Positions 46,051 to 54,920 of a DNA stretch of 64,000 nucleotides are shown here, one piece after another. Each line of letters starts with the position of its first letter. Positions within the stretch are counted from its first letter, which is position 1. Under the pieces are notes generated by a model, which saw nothing but the letters and a program-made list of their open reading frames with translations, was not told the DNA's origin and searched no databases. The translations under genes and the position numbers were made by a program. Source of the stretch: Aureimonas ureilytica (GTDB lineage Bacteria > Pseudomonadota > Alphaproteobacteria > Rhizobiales > Rhizobiaceae); the NCBI RefSeq assembly GCF_001475935.1, contig NZ_LDQA01000040.1, positions 1 to 64,000 of the forward strand, written 5' to 3'.

Positions 46051-46668
46051 TCAGCCGGTCTGCTTGTTCGCCGCCATCACCTCGGCCAGCTGCGGATGGC
46101 GACGCATGAGCATGGCGGCGGCGTAGAACTTTGGCGTGTTCGCTTCGAACCAGGGTGTCCCCGGCCACCACCCCACCATCGCGGCGGCGTAGCAATCCAG
46201 CGCCGACGGCTGCTCGCCCAGAAGATAGGGCCCGGTGATCTCCGCCTCTAGCTGGAGATACAAACGCTTGCGATAGGCGTCCGTCGCCGCCTTCAGCTCG
46301 TCGGGCGCGGAGGGGCACCAGCGATCCGGAACATCGCCATAGGTGAAGGTCGGATAGACATTGGCGACCAGCCAGATCAGCCATCGCAGAAAGCGGCGAT
46401 GCTCCGCCGTGCCTCGTGAGGGTGCGAGTTCGGGATGCTGCTCGGCGAGCCAAAGGGCGATGGCGGCGCTTTCCGTCAGAATGCCTCCATCGCCCAGAAC
46501 CAGCACCGGCACCTGCCGCAGCGGGTTGACGCGGGCGAGCCGCTCCTGCGCCTCGCCCGGCTGGTCGAAACCTTCCACATCGACGAACTCGTAAGGCTGC
46601 CGGACCAGAGCCAGCATGGCTTCGGTGATCGCCGAGCCCCAACCACGAACGCCGTAGAGCTTCATCAT
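46051..46668 (-). CDS. Glutathione S-transferase family protein
   Basis: 205 residues from the ATG at 46668; a GTG at 46680 with GGTCGAGG just upstream would add four residues. The thioredoxin-like N-terminal domain contains MKLYGVRGWGSAITEAMLAL then VNPLRQVPVLVLGDGGILTE with the cis-proline and the ESAAIALWL glutathione-binding segment. The C-terminal helical domain has PYLLGEQPSALDCYAAAMVG. The serine near residue 14 may be the glutathione-activating residue. Monocistronic, followed by an acidic small protein gene upstream on the same strand. Confidence 0.88.
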   Translation of the reverse strand: MMKLYGVRGWGSAITEAMLALVRQPYEFVDVEGFDQPGEAQERLARVNPLRQVPVLVLGDGGILTESAAIALWLAEQHPELAPSRGTAEHRRFLRWLIWLVANVYPTFTYGDVPDRWCPSAPDELKAATDAYRKRLYLQLEAEITGPYLLGEQPSALDCYAAAMVGWWPGTPWFEANTPKFYAAAMLMRRHPQLAEVMAANKQTG

Positions 46669-46749
46669 CGGTCTCGTCACCCTCGACCTTGAAATGCGCC
46701 GGACCGGATCGAGGCGCAGGCTGGCGCGCCCTCGACCCGGCTATTGGAC

Positions 46750-46768
46750 ACCGACCGAAGGGGTCGGT
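46750..46768 (-). terminator. Hairpin between the small acidic gene and the GST gene
   Basis: ACCGACC (46750-46756) pairs with GGTCGGT (46762-46768) around a 5-nt loop. It lies just after the stop of the small acidic protein gene (46775). No convincing T-tract follows, so termination efficiency is uncertain. Confidence 0.4.
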
Positions 46769-46774
46769 CGGTTC

Positions 46775-46966
46775 CTAAACCTCGTCCGCGTCTTCCGTGG
46801 AGTCCAGCATCTTGTCCAGCTCGTCCGCGATCAGATCGAGCTGTTCGCGGGTGGCGTTCAATTCCAGCGTCGCGCCGCTGTCGTCTTCGATATGCAACCG
46901 GGCGGACTGGCCGTCCTTGCCTGCCACGATGCGGAACTGAGCCAGAGTCTGTGTCGCGTTCGCCAT
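46775..46966 (-). CDS. Small acidic hypothetical protein
   Basis: 63 residues, MANATQTLAQFRIVAGKDGQ then SARLHIEDDSGATLELNATR and a strongly acidic tail ending DSTEDADEV. AGAGAGG upstream of the ATG is a good ribosome-binding site. It may form two beta strands and an amphipathic helix, but I do not recognise a family. The longer frame upstream crosses a region without coding character, so I chose this start. Confidence 0.68.
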   Translation of the reverse strand: MANATQTLAQFRIVAGKDGQSARLHIEDDSGATLELNATREQLDLIADELDKMLDSTEDADEV

Positions 46967-47522
46967 GAATGCCTCTCTTGATGGAAAGGCGGAACGCGCA
47001 ACATCGCTCATGGCTCCGGCGCTTCGCTCCGCCCGATGCCGTCCTGGCAAACGATCGAGCCGCCGCGAGCTTCGGCCCTGGATCGGACGGGGCTCTCGTT
47101 GGAATTGCGCGCTCGCGCGGGCTCCGTCCCGCCATTCAGCGCGCGTCCGGCAGATGCGCTTGGCCGCGCGCAGTCGCCCGGTGAGACGCTGAGACAAGTC
47201 TGCGATGTATCAGGCCGATCCGCTTTCCGCCACAATAAGGCGGGGTGAAGACCGGGAGGGCTTGGAAGCCGCGCGCCGAACAGGCGAGCGGCTCGGCGTG
47301 TCCGGACGATCCACCATCCCAAGCATGGAAAACCGCCGGCATTCAGGGATCGCGAGTGGCCAGTAGCATATCACGGACTGGCCGGGGGCCACGGTCCCGC
47401 ACGCGAGAGATGAAAGCGGGTGCGGCTGGGCTGCGCAGTCAAGCGGGCGACGCAGCGGGCTCGCTGATGGCTCGGGCGCGCGGGCTTGTTCGCTCGCCCC
47501 GGCTCTGAAGGCTGGCCCTGCC
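46967..47522. other. Non-coding gap of about 550 bp
   Basis: GC-rich, no ORF with coding character on either strand, no strong palindrome. It separates the small acidic gene (minus) from the MFS gene (plus) and must contain both promoters. I see no remnants of a recognisable gene. Confidence 0.4.
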
Positions 47523-49964
47523 ATGACCATCGCTCCCGCCATCCAAGCCGCACCCAGCGCCGGCCCGCGCTGGACGCTGCGCTTGCGCTTCGCGCTCGTG
47601 GCCCTGACCGTTCTGGTGCTCGCCCAGCTCCTGTCGGGCGTTCTCACCGTGTCGGCCATTCGCAAGACCGCCTTCGAGGGAACGGTCACGGCGGTGCGCA
47701 TCGTCGGGCATGACTGGTCCTTCCGCATCCAGAATTCGCTGCGCTTCGGCAAGCCCATCACCCAGATGTTCGGGCTGCCGGAAATGCTGGCCGGCATCCG
47801 TTCCGACCTGCCCTTCCTGTCCGCTGCTCTGGTGACCCTGCCCGATGGCGCGATGGTGGAAAGCAATCCGCCGGGCGGCCTGCCCGCCGGCCTAGGCCCG
47901 CTCGTCGCCGAAAAGCTCAAGGCTTCGGCGGCAAAGGGGCTGACACCGGCGAAGATCGGCGACACGCATGTCTTCGTCCTCCCCGTTTCGGGAGCCGGCA
48001 ACCGCCTGGCGGGGGCGCTGGTGATGCTGGTGCCGGAGGCCGCGATCGCACAGGCGACCGCCCGACCGGTGAGCGATGCCGTGACCTCGCTGATCGTCGC
48101 GAGTGCTGCGGGCGCGCTTGCGCTGTTTCTGGCGGCGAGCGTTCTGCCCATCGGCGCGGACGGCACGATCAGCCGCTGGAAGCTGCTCCTCGTGCCGGCG
48201 CTGGTTCTCGTTCTGGCGCAGGGCGGTGCGTCCTGGCACAATATCGTCACCTTCCGCGACGCCTATGTGTGGGCGGCGACTGAGAATGTGCAGCGCTCGG
48301 TGGATCGTCTGGGCACCGACCTGCAGCGCCTCGTGGACAAGGGCGTTCGGCTGGACCGCCTGTCCGATTATGCCGCGCCCTTCGGGCGCATGGCCGCCGA
48401 CATTCCCGAACTCGCCTCCGTCCAGCTTGTGGACGGCACGGGCCGCGCCATCGCCACCCTCGACGCCACGCACGAGGCGACCAGCAGCCGCCCGGCCATC
48501 GCCTATGAGATCGTGACGCCGGGCGACGCCCGCCCGGTCGCGCGCCTCAGCGCCAGCCTGTCCGACACCGCGATCGGGGAGGGCGTGCGCCACCGCGCGC
48601 TCGACGCCGGCACGGTGCTTCTGACCTCGGCCCTGTTCGGCTTCGAGCTTCTCGTCCTGTTCGGCATCCTGATGCGCCGGCTCGCCGCGCGCGCCGAGGG
48701 AACGGGCGCGGTGGACCGCGACGGGCATCATCTCCTCGCCCGACCCGCTTCGTTCCTCCTGGTCTTCGGCTGGGCGCTGCCCCTGTCCTTCGTGCCGCTC
48801 CAGATGGGCGCGCTCGCCGCCGAGCCATTGTTCGGCCTGTCGCGCGCCGTGACGCTCGCCCTGCCGATCTCGGCCGAAATGGGCTGCGCGCTCGTCACGG
48901 CGCTGATCGCGGGCGTGCTGACGGATCGGCGCGGCTGGCATATTCCCTTCGTGCTCGGCGGCCTCGTCTGCGCGGCAGGCGCGCTGGCGGGAACGCTCGC
49001 CACCGGCCCCCTGTCCTATATCGGCGCGCGCGCCGTGGTGGGCCTCGGATACGGCCTCGCCTGGATGGGCATTCAGGGCTATGTCTTCTCCTGGTCCAGC
49101 CCGCGCACCCGCACCCAGGCCATCGCCAATCTCGTCGCCGGCATTTTCGCGGGCCAGATCTGCGGCAATGTGACGGGCGCGATGCTCGCCGATCAGATCG
49201 GCTTTTCCTCGGTCTTCACCGTCGCGGCGCTTCTGGGCCTTGCGCCCGTGCTTTTCGCGTTTGCCTTCATGCGCGCCTATTTCGGCCGCCCGGTCACCAG
49301 CCCGAGCGCCCCGGCCGCCGCGCCCGTGCCCGTGCCCCTCGCGCCGGACGGGGGCTCGGCGCTGGGCGGGCTCTTGAAGGATCGCAACTTTCTCGCGCTG
49401 CTGCTGCTCAGCGTCGTGCCCTTCTCGGTCGCGCAGGTCGGGCTCCTCTACTACACGCTGCCGGTCTACCTGTCGCAGCAGGGGATCGAGCAGGGCAATA
49501 TCGGCCGCATCATGATGATCTACGGCCTGTCGGTCATCTATATCGCGCCGCTTCTCGGCCGCTGGGTGGACCGGCACGTGCGCAAGAAGCCCTTCATCGT
49601 CATGGGCGGGCTGCTCGGCGGTCTCGGCCTCGCTTTCACCTATCTCGACATCGGCCTCTTCGCGCTGGTCGCCTCGGTGTTCCTTCTGGGGCTGGCGAGC
49701 AGCCTAGGCGGCCCCGCGCAGTCGAGCTTCGCCTTGCATCTGCCGAGCGTCCAGCGCCTCGGCACGGGCCGCGCCATGGGCATCCAGCGAGCCGCCGACA
49801 AGCTCGGCCAGATGATTGGCCCTCTGGCCGTCGGCGCGCTGTTCACGTTTCTGGGCACACGCGACGGGCTCGCCGTCACCGGCCTCTACTATCTCGGCTC
49901 GACGCTTCTGTTCTTTCTGATCGCGCGCGACCATGCGAGCCCCGCTCGAAAGGGCGCCGCCTGA
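47523..49964 (+). CDS. MFS transporter with two N-terminal extracytoplasmic sensor-like domains
   Basis: 813 residues, twice the usual MFS size. Predicted architecture: helix 1 (about 22-45), an extracytoplasmic domain (about 46-185), helices 2 and 3 (about 186-236), a second extracytoplasmic domain (about 237-361), helix 4 (362-385), then a 12-helix MFS module from about residue 408. Typical MFS pieces are VVGLGYGLAWMGIQGYVFSW and the C-half loop LLGRWVDRHVRKKPFIV. The two extra domains resemble single-Cache ligand-binding domains in size and position. It is translationally coupled (TGATATG) to a glutamate-cysteine-ligase-like gene. Substrate unknown. Confidence 0.8.
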   Translation: MTIAPAIQAAPSAGPRWTLRLRFALVALTVLVLAQLLSGVLTVSAIRKTAFEGTVTAVRIVGHDWSFRIQNSLRFGKPITQMFGLPEMLAGIRSDLPFLSAALVTLPDGAMVESNPPGGLPAGLGPLVAEKLKASAAKGLTPAKIGDTHVFVLPVSGAGNRLAGALVMLVPEAAIAQATARPVSDAVTSLIVASAAGALALFLAASVLPIGADGTISRWKLLLVPALVLVLAQGGASWHNIVTFRDAYVWAATENVQRSVDRLGTDLQRLVDKGVRLDRLSDYAAPFGRMAADIPELASVQLVDGTGRAIATLDATHEATSSRPAIAYEIVTPGDARPVARLSASLSDTAIGEGVRHRALDAGTVLLTSALFGFELLVLFGILMRRLAARAEGTGAVDRDGHHLLARPASFLLVFGWALPLSFVPLQMGALAAEPLFGLSRAVTLALPISAEMGCALVTALIAGVLTDRRGWHIPFVLGGLVCAAGALAGTLATGPLSYIGARAVVGLGYGLAWMGIQGYVFSWSSPRTRTQAIANLVAGIFAGQICGNVTGAMLADQIGFSSVFTVAALLGLAPVLFAFAFMRAYFGRPVTSPSAPAAAPVPVPLAPDGGSALGGLLKDRNFLALLLLSVVPFSVAQVGLLYYTLPVYLSQQGIEQGNIGRIMMIYGLSVIYIAPLLGRWVDRHVRKKPFIVMGGLLGGLGLAFTYLDIGLFALVASVFLLGLASSLGGPAQSSFALHLPSVQRLGTGRAMGIQRAADKLGQMIGPLAVGALFTFLGTRDGLAVTGLYYLGSTLLFFLIARDHASPARKGAA

Positions 49965-49965
49965 T

Positions 49966-51531
49966 ATGGCCGACATGCGAACCCACCCGACGCTCGGCCT
50001 CGAACTGGAAATGCCGGTTGTGGATCTTGGCTCCGGCGCGAGCTTCGACGCGCGCGAGCTGTTTCCCCGTCTCTACGAGGCGCGTCGCCGGCGGGGCGAG
50101 GCGGTGACGCCGGTTCTGGCCTCGGGCAGCCTGATCGGCGTCGCGGGGCCATTGGTCGTGTCCTCGGTGGACAACGGGTTCAACAATCTGGAAAGCGCCA
50201 TCGGCATTGTCGGGGGGCCGGATCGGCCGGGCTCGAACCTCAACGATCTGGCTTGCCTCGTGCAGCGCGAGCTGAGCGAACTCGCCGCCACCCTCGGTGA
50301 ACTCGGCGCGGGCATCGCCAACCTCTCCGAACACCCTTCGACGCCGATCAGCGAAAGCTTCTACCGCGCGATGCGCGCTCCCAAGCCGATCTACGATTAC
50401 TGGCGCGGGGCGCGCGGCTGGCGGCACGAGGTCGGCATGGACGCCAAAGCCCAGAACGGGCCGACCACGGGCGTCGAGGCCACCCATGCGGTGGAGGCGC
50501 TGAATCTGGCGCTTCTGGCCGCGCCCGCCCTGATCGCGATCTTCGCCAACAGCCCGTTCGAGGCGGGCGAGCCGACCGGCTTCAAGGAAAACCGGCTGCA
50601 GATCTGGACGCGCATGTTCGCCGAGCCCAACTTCGCCGGCGACCGCACGACCCATCGCCCGCCCGTGCGGCCCTTCGAGGATCTGGCGCATTATGTTCGC
50701 TGGATGTTCGAGGGCAACCGCGCCATGCAGGCGCTGCCGCTGGGCAACAATTCCTACAAGGGCTTTGGCGAACTCGCCCGCATGGACGGCGATCCCGCGC
50801 TTCTGACCTTCCTGCGCGCGCCCTCCTGGGCGGGACGCCGGCTGCGCGACGGGAAGGTGGTGGAGGTCACGCCCAGCCTTCGCGATCTGGAAAGCCTTCA
50901 GTTCTCGCAGTTCCTCGACGCGCGCATCCGCTTCCGCTTCGACACGGAGCCGAGCGTGGACGCCTTCTTCGAGGCGCTGGACGCCGGGCGCATGGAAAAG
51001 CTGTTCGCGGATCATTGCCAATCCCTCTATATCGAGGGCCGGGCGGCGGGCGCGAACTTCCCCGACGCCGAGCTGTGCGACCACGACGATCCGCTCGTGC
51101 CGGCCTCGGTGGTGATGGCTCCTTCGGCGCTCCAGAAAGGGCTGCAAGCCAGTCCCGGCAGCCTGCGCCGCCTGTCCGATCTCTTGCCCTGGCGCGATCT
51201 GCGCCTCGCGCGGGAGGAGGCGATCCGCCACGGCCTGTCCGGGCGCGCCGGCCCCCTGTCGCTCGCGCGGTTCGCGCGGGCCGTTCTGGAGGAAGCGGAG
51301 GCGGGACTTGCCCCCAGCGAGCGCTGGATGCTGGCCTATGTCCGGCATGTGCTGGACACCGGCCGCAACGGGGCCGACCGCGCCATCGCCGCCTTCGAGC
51401 GCGGAACGGGGCCTCGCGCCGCGCGCCTCGATGATCTCGTCCAGGCGCGCACGATGCACCTCGTGCCGCCCGTGCCCTTTCCCCAGCGCGACCGGGCGCC
51501 GGAGAGCGCCGGGCTTGCCAAAAGCGCCTGA
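49966..51531 (+). CDS. Glutamate-cysteine ligase family protein (GCS2-type)
   Basis: 521 residues. The opening LGLELEMPVVDLGSG and the segments RRGEAVTPVLASGS, IANLSEHPSTPISESFYRAM and GWRHEVGMDAKAQNGPTTGV suggest the ATP-grasp-like GCS2 fold used by carboxylate-amine ligases such as EgtA-type glutamate-cysteine ligases. The NSPFEAGEPTGFKENRLQIW stretch is a typical GCS2 motif. It starts 1 nt after the MFS stop, so the two are co-expressed: the ligase may make or modify the compound exported or imported by the MFS protein. The exact amine partner is unknown. Confidence 0.8.
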   Translation: MADMRTHPTLGLELEMPVVDLGSGASFDARELFPRLYEARRRRGEAVTPVLASGSLIGVAGPLVVSSVDNGFNNLESAIGIVGGPDRPGSNLNDLACLVQRELSELAATLGELGAGIANLSEHPSTPISESFYRAMRAPKPIYDYWRGARGWRHEVGMDAKAQNGPTTGVEATHAVEALNLALLAAPALIAIFANSPFEAGEPTGFKENRLQIWTRMFAEPNFAGDRTTHRPPVRPFEDLAHYVRWMFEGNRAMQALPLGNNSYKGFGELARMDGDPALLTFLRAPSWAGRRLRDGKVVEVTPSLRDLESLQFSQFLDARIRFRFDTEPSVDAFFEALDAGRMEKLFADHCQSLYIEGRAAGANFPDAELCDHDDPLVPASVVMAPSALQKGLQASPGSLRRLSDLLPWRDLRLAREEAIRHGLSGRAGPLSLARFARAVLEEAEAGLAPSERWMLAYVRHVLDTGRNGADRAIAAFERGTGPRAARLDDLVQARTMHLVPPVPFPQRDRAPESAGLAKSA

Positions 51532-51575
51532 CGCGAGCTTCGGTCAGCCGATCCCGTGAGGTCTTGTCGGGCGCG

Positions 51576-52784
51576 TCAGGGCGCGCGTTGCGCGAGGTCC
51601 GTGCCGAAGATCTCGTCGCTCGCCAAGAGAATATCGACGGACGGATCGTAGCCGATCTCGCCGGCGGTGCGCAGATTGAGCGCGATCTTGGCGGGCGCCT
51701 GCCAGACCTGCGGCAGGTCGCGGGGCTTGGCGCCGTTGAAGATGCGCGCGATCGTCTCGGCGTGGAAGCGGCCGACATATAGAAAGTCGGATTGCGCGAC
51801 GCTCATCAGCGCGCCGAGCTTCACCTCCGACTCGCCCGCCATGGAGAAGGTCGGAAGGTCCCGGTCGATCAGCGGCGCGAGGCTTTTGGGTAGGCTCGCC
51901 TCGGTCAGGCCGCGATGAACGGTGAGATAGACCGCGTCCGCCTTGGCCGCGATCTCGCCGTAGCAGGCCTCGACCTTCGCCTCGGCCTCGGCCTGCGGGA
52001 CGTTGTTGAAGGGCGCGAAGCACGGCACGATCTCGAAGCCGCGCTCGCGCGCGATGCGCTCGATATCGTCCACGGCGGCGAAGGTGCGCCCTTCCGGGCT
52101 GTTCTCGTAGACGAGGCCGAGCTTCTTGAAGTGGAAGATGTCGTCGAACAGCTCCACCTGCCGGGCGTAGCGCTGCGGCTCCACCTTGGCGTTCAGATGG
52201 TCGTGGCCTGAATCGGTCTCGCTCTTGATGATCTTGGAGCCGATCGGGTCGCTGGTGGAGGCGACCACCACGGGCGTCGAGATCGCCTCCGTCGAGAGGT
52301 CCTGCCCGGCCCAGGTGCCGAGCGCCAGCATGAGGTCGATGTCGCCGCGCGTCGTCAGCCGGTCCAGAAGCTCGGCCTTCACGAGCGGGCGCTTCTCCTT
52401 GTCGAAATTGCCCGCCGCGTAATAGGCGTCGGCGGGAAACTCCACATAGTCGCTCGCCGCATGGGCCGAGAGCCAGCGCCAGAAACCGCCCGGCTCGGGA
52501 TTGTTGCCGACGGGCAGTTCGGTCGGCTTGATCCAGCCGATCGCCATGAGGCCGCGCACCGTGGATTTGAGGATCGTCTCGTAATCCTTGTACTGGCCGC
52601 CCTCGTAATAGCCGATGCGCCATTTCGTGCCGTCCGGCTTCAGGCGGGGCTCGGAGGGAAACACGCGCGCCTGCGCGGGCGCTGGGGCCGCCGCGTCCGG
52701 CGCGGGCGTCTGGGCCTCAGCCGCGACACTCGTCAAAAGGGCGAGGCCGAGCCAGATGGCCGTGAGGCGAAGCGAGCGGATCAT
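51576..52784 (-). CDS. ABC-type periplasmic substrate-binding protein (PF04392-like)
   Basis: 402 residues with a signal peptide (to about residue 24, SVAAEA). The mature protein contains WRIGYYEGGQYKDYETILKS and ILASDEIFGTD-like segments, plus LALGTWAGQDLSTEAISTPV and VVASTSDPIGSKI, the PF04392 pattern of two lobes linked by a hinge. There is no ABC permease or ATPase next to it; instead its ATG overlaps the stop of a SpoIIE phosphatase gene. It may act as a periplasmic sensor partner rather than a transporter receptor. Confidence 0.8.
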   Translation of the reverse strand: MIRSLRLTAIWLGLALLTSVAAEAQTPAPDAAAPAPAQARVFPSEPRLKPDGTKWRIGYYEGGQYKDYETILKSTVRGLMAIGWIKPTELPVGNNPEPGGFWRWLSAHAASDYVEFPADAYYAAGNFDKEKRPLVKAELLDRLTTRGDIDLMLALGTWAGQDLSTEAISTPVVVASTSDPIGSKIIKSETDSGHDHLNAKVEPQRYARQVELFDDIFHFKKLGLVYENSPEGRTFAAVDDIERIARERGFEIVPCFAPFNNVPQAEAEAKVEACYGEIAAKADAVYLTVHRGLTEASLPKSLAPLIDRDLPTFSMAGESEVKLGALMSVAQSDFLYVGRFHAETIARIFNGAKPRDLPQVWQAPAKIALNLRTAGEIGYDPSVDILLASDEIFGTDLAQRAP

Positions 52785-54850
52785 GACGACCTCTTGGACG
52801 GCTGGTGGAAGCGAAGGGCGACGAGCGTGATGTCGTCGGATTGCGGCGTGCCGCCGGCATGGGCCTGCACGTCGGCCATGATCCGCTGCACCAGCATTTC
52901 GGTCGGCAGGAACGGGTCCTGCGCCTCCAGAAGCTGAAGGAGGCGCTCGTCCTCGTACAGCTCGTCGCGCGCGTTCATCGCCTCCGTCACGCCGTCCGTG
53001 TAGAGAACCAGCGTCTCGCCGGGCTTGAGATGCGTGGCGAGCGGCTCGTAGTCCATGCCCTCGACCACGCCCAGCGCCGGGCCGCTGATCGGACGAAGGC
53101 ACTCGACGCGCCCGCCCTCGCGGATCACCAGCGGGGGATTGTGCCCGCCATTGGCATAGCGGATCTCGCCCGTCAGACAATCGAGAACGCCGATCAGGCT
53201 GGTGACGAAGATCGAATTGGGATTGTCGCTCGCCAGCGTGTCGTTGACGGCGGCCATCATCTGCCAGGGATCGGGGAAGCGGTCGGCCGCCGATTTGATC
53301 AGCGTCTTGGTGATCGCCATGAACAAGGCGGCCGGCACGCCCTTGCCCGCCACATCGCCGATCGTGAAGCAGAGATGGCGGTCGTCGATGAAGTAGAAAT
53401 CATAGAGATCGCCGCCGACCTCCTTGGCCGAGACGAGCGCGGCGTGAATGTCGATCTCGGAGCGGTCGGGAAAGGCGGGGAAGATCTTCGGCAGGAGACC
53501 GAGCTGAATATCGCGCGCGACGTTCAACTCGCCCTCGATGCGCTCGCGCTCCTGCGTGACGCGCATCACGGTCTGGACGTTGCGATAAAGCGAATCTTCC
53601 ATGAAGTGGAACGCGCTGGCGAGCCGCCCGATCTCGTCCCGCCCTTCGGGCCGTCGCTTGGCCAGAGCTTCGGGCGGGGCCTGCGTGAAGTCGGTCTGCG
53701 GCAGGGCGCGGGCCCGGTGCGTCAGCGCCACCAGGGGCCGGCTGATGCGCTGCGCCAGGAACCAGGCGAGAACCGCCGCCAGAAGACTGCCGCCGGCAAA
53801 GACGAGGCCCTGGCTCAGGATGAGGTCCTGCGCGGGCTCGGCCAGCGCGGCGGAGGAAACGATCGCGGCGACATACCAGTCGAGCGCCTTCAACCGGAAG
53901 ACCTGCGCTTCCGCGCCCTGTTCCGGCCCCGCCGAGGGCAGGGGGGCGAGGCGCGAGGGCGCGTCGCCATCGGAGGCCATGGCTTTCAGTTCGCTTAAGA
54001 CGGCAGGCGCCATCCAGCCGTCCTCGCCGCCCTTGGGCGCGACGACCGGCCGCCCGCTGCCGTCGAACACGAAGACGAAACCGTTGCCCGCCATCTGGAG
54101 CGAGCCGAGGCTGGAGCGCAGGCGCTCCACCAGCTCGGCGCGGCGCACATCCGTTTCGCGTTGGAGATCGGCGACATCGCCGACAATGCCGATCATCCAG
54201 CCCCAGCGGGGAAAGGGCACGAAGAGCCCGTATTTCGGCTCGGTCGCCTCGCCCTTCATCGCCTTCCAGGCATAGGTGAGGAAGCTGGAGCCGTAGAGTT
54301 CGCTGTCGCTCCAGGCGGTCTGCGTCACGCTTCGGCCGCGAATGTCGCGAAAGCCCGAGAGATCCTGGCCCACCATCGCGGCGTCGGGATAGACCACGGC
54401 GCGGCCCGCCCGGTCGAACACGAAACTGTATTCGCCCGCCACCGGCGAGAGGCCGGCCAGCCAGTCGAGCGCGTTGGCGCGCGCGGCCTCGTCGCTGGTT
54501 CTGGCGCGCTGCGCCTGGGCGGCCAGCGTGTCGAGCGTCGAGCGCACGGTCTGGCCGAATTGGCGGAAGGCAGCCTTGCGATCCTGGATCGTGCCGACCT
54601 TGTCCGACAGGAGTTGGAGATACTGGCTGCGGATGGCGAGTTCCGCCATCTGGAGGACATTCTCGACGGAGCGCTGTTCGGCATCCACCATGGCCGAGCG
54701 CACGGCGCGCTGCGAATAGGCCATGATGCCGCCCGCCATGAGCGCCAGAATGGCGATGACGCCGACGAAGATCTTGACCCTGAGGCTGTTCACGCACCGC
54801 ATCCAGAAGGGGAGACCCGTTCTTCTAGACGCAGCCGGACGAGAAAGCAT
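52781..54850 (-). CDS. SpoIIE-family PP2C phosphatase with cache and HAMP domains
   Basis: 689 residues. One membrane helix at about 27-46, a long periplasmic cache domain (about 50-340, with YSFVFDRAGRAVVYPD and NGFVFVFDGSGRPVV, a double-cache pattern), a second helix (about 350-372), HAMP and linker, and the PP2C domain (about 460-680). Catalytic metal ligands are in EVGGDLYDFYF, GDVAGKGVPAALFMA, LYTDGVTEA and SDDITLVAL. Such receptors dephosphorylate anti-sigma antagonists or relatives in response to a small ligand. An alternative ATG at 54802 is possible. Confidence 0.9.
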   Translation of the reverse strand: MLSRPAASRRTGLPFWMRCVNSLRVKIFVGVIAILALMAGGIMAYSQRAVRSAMVDAEQRSVENVLQMAELAIRSQYLQLLSDKVGTIQDRKAAFRQFGQTVRSTLDTLAAQAQRARTSDEAARANALDWLAGLSPVAGEYSFVFDRAGRAVVYPDAAMVGQDLSGFRDIRGRSVTQTAWSDSELYGSSFLTYAWKAMKGEATEPKYGLFVPFPRWGWMIGIVGDVADLQRETDVRRAELVERLRSSLGSLQMAGNGFVFVFDGSGRPVVAPKGGEDGWMAPAVLSELKAMASDGDAPSRLAPLPSAGPEQGAEAQVFRLKALDWYVAAIVSSAALAEPAQDLILSQGLVFAGGSLLAAVLAWFLAQRISRPLVALTHRARALPQTDFTQAPPEALAKRRPEGRDEIGRLASAFHFMEDSLYRNVQTVMRVTQERERIEGELNVARDIQLGLLPKIFPAFPDRSEIDIHAALVSAKEVGGDLYDFYFIDDRHLCFTIGDVAGKGVPAALFMAITKTLIKSAADRFPDPWQMMAAVNDTLASDNPNSIFVTSLIGVLDCLTGEIRYANGGHNPPLVIREGGRVECLRPISGPALGVVEGMDYEPLATHLKPGETLVLYTDGVTEAMNARDELYEDERLLQLLEAQDPFLPTEMLVQRIMADVQAHAGGTPQSDDITLVALRFHQPSKRSS

Positions 54851-54920
54851 TCCCGAAACGCCGGCAGAACTTGACCCTGCGTCTCACGGCGCGCGTTTTG
54901 CGGTGGGCGAGAGCGTGGGC

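Noticed and set aside
47892-49577. Open frame of about 560 codons on the minus strand
   Set aside because: Antisense to the MFS gene, with Arg/Glu/His-rich low-complexity translation.
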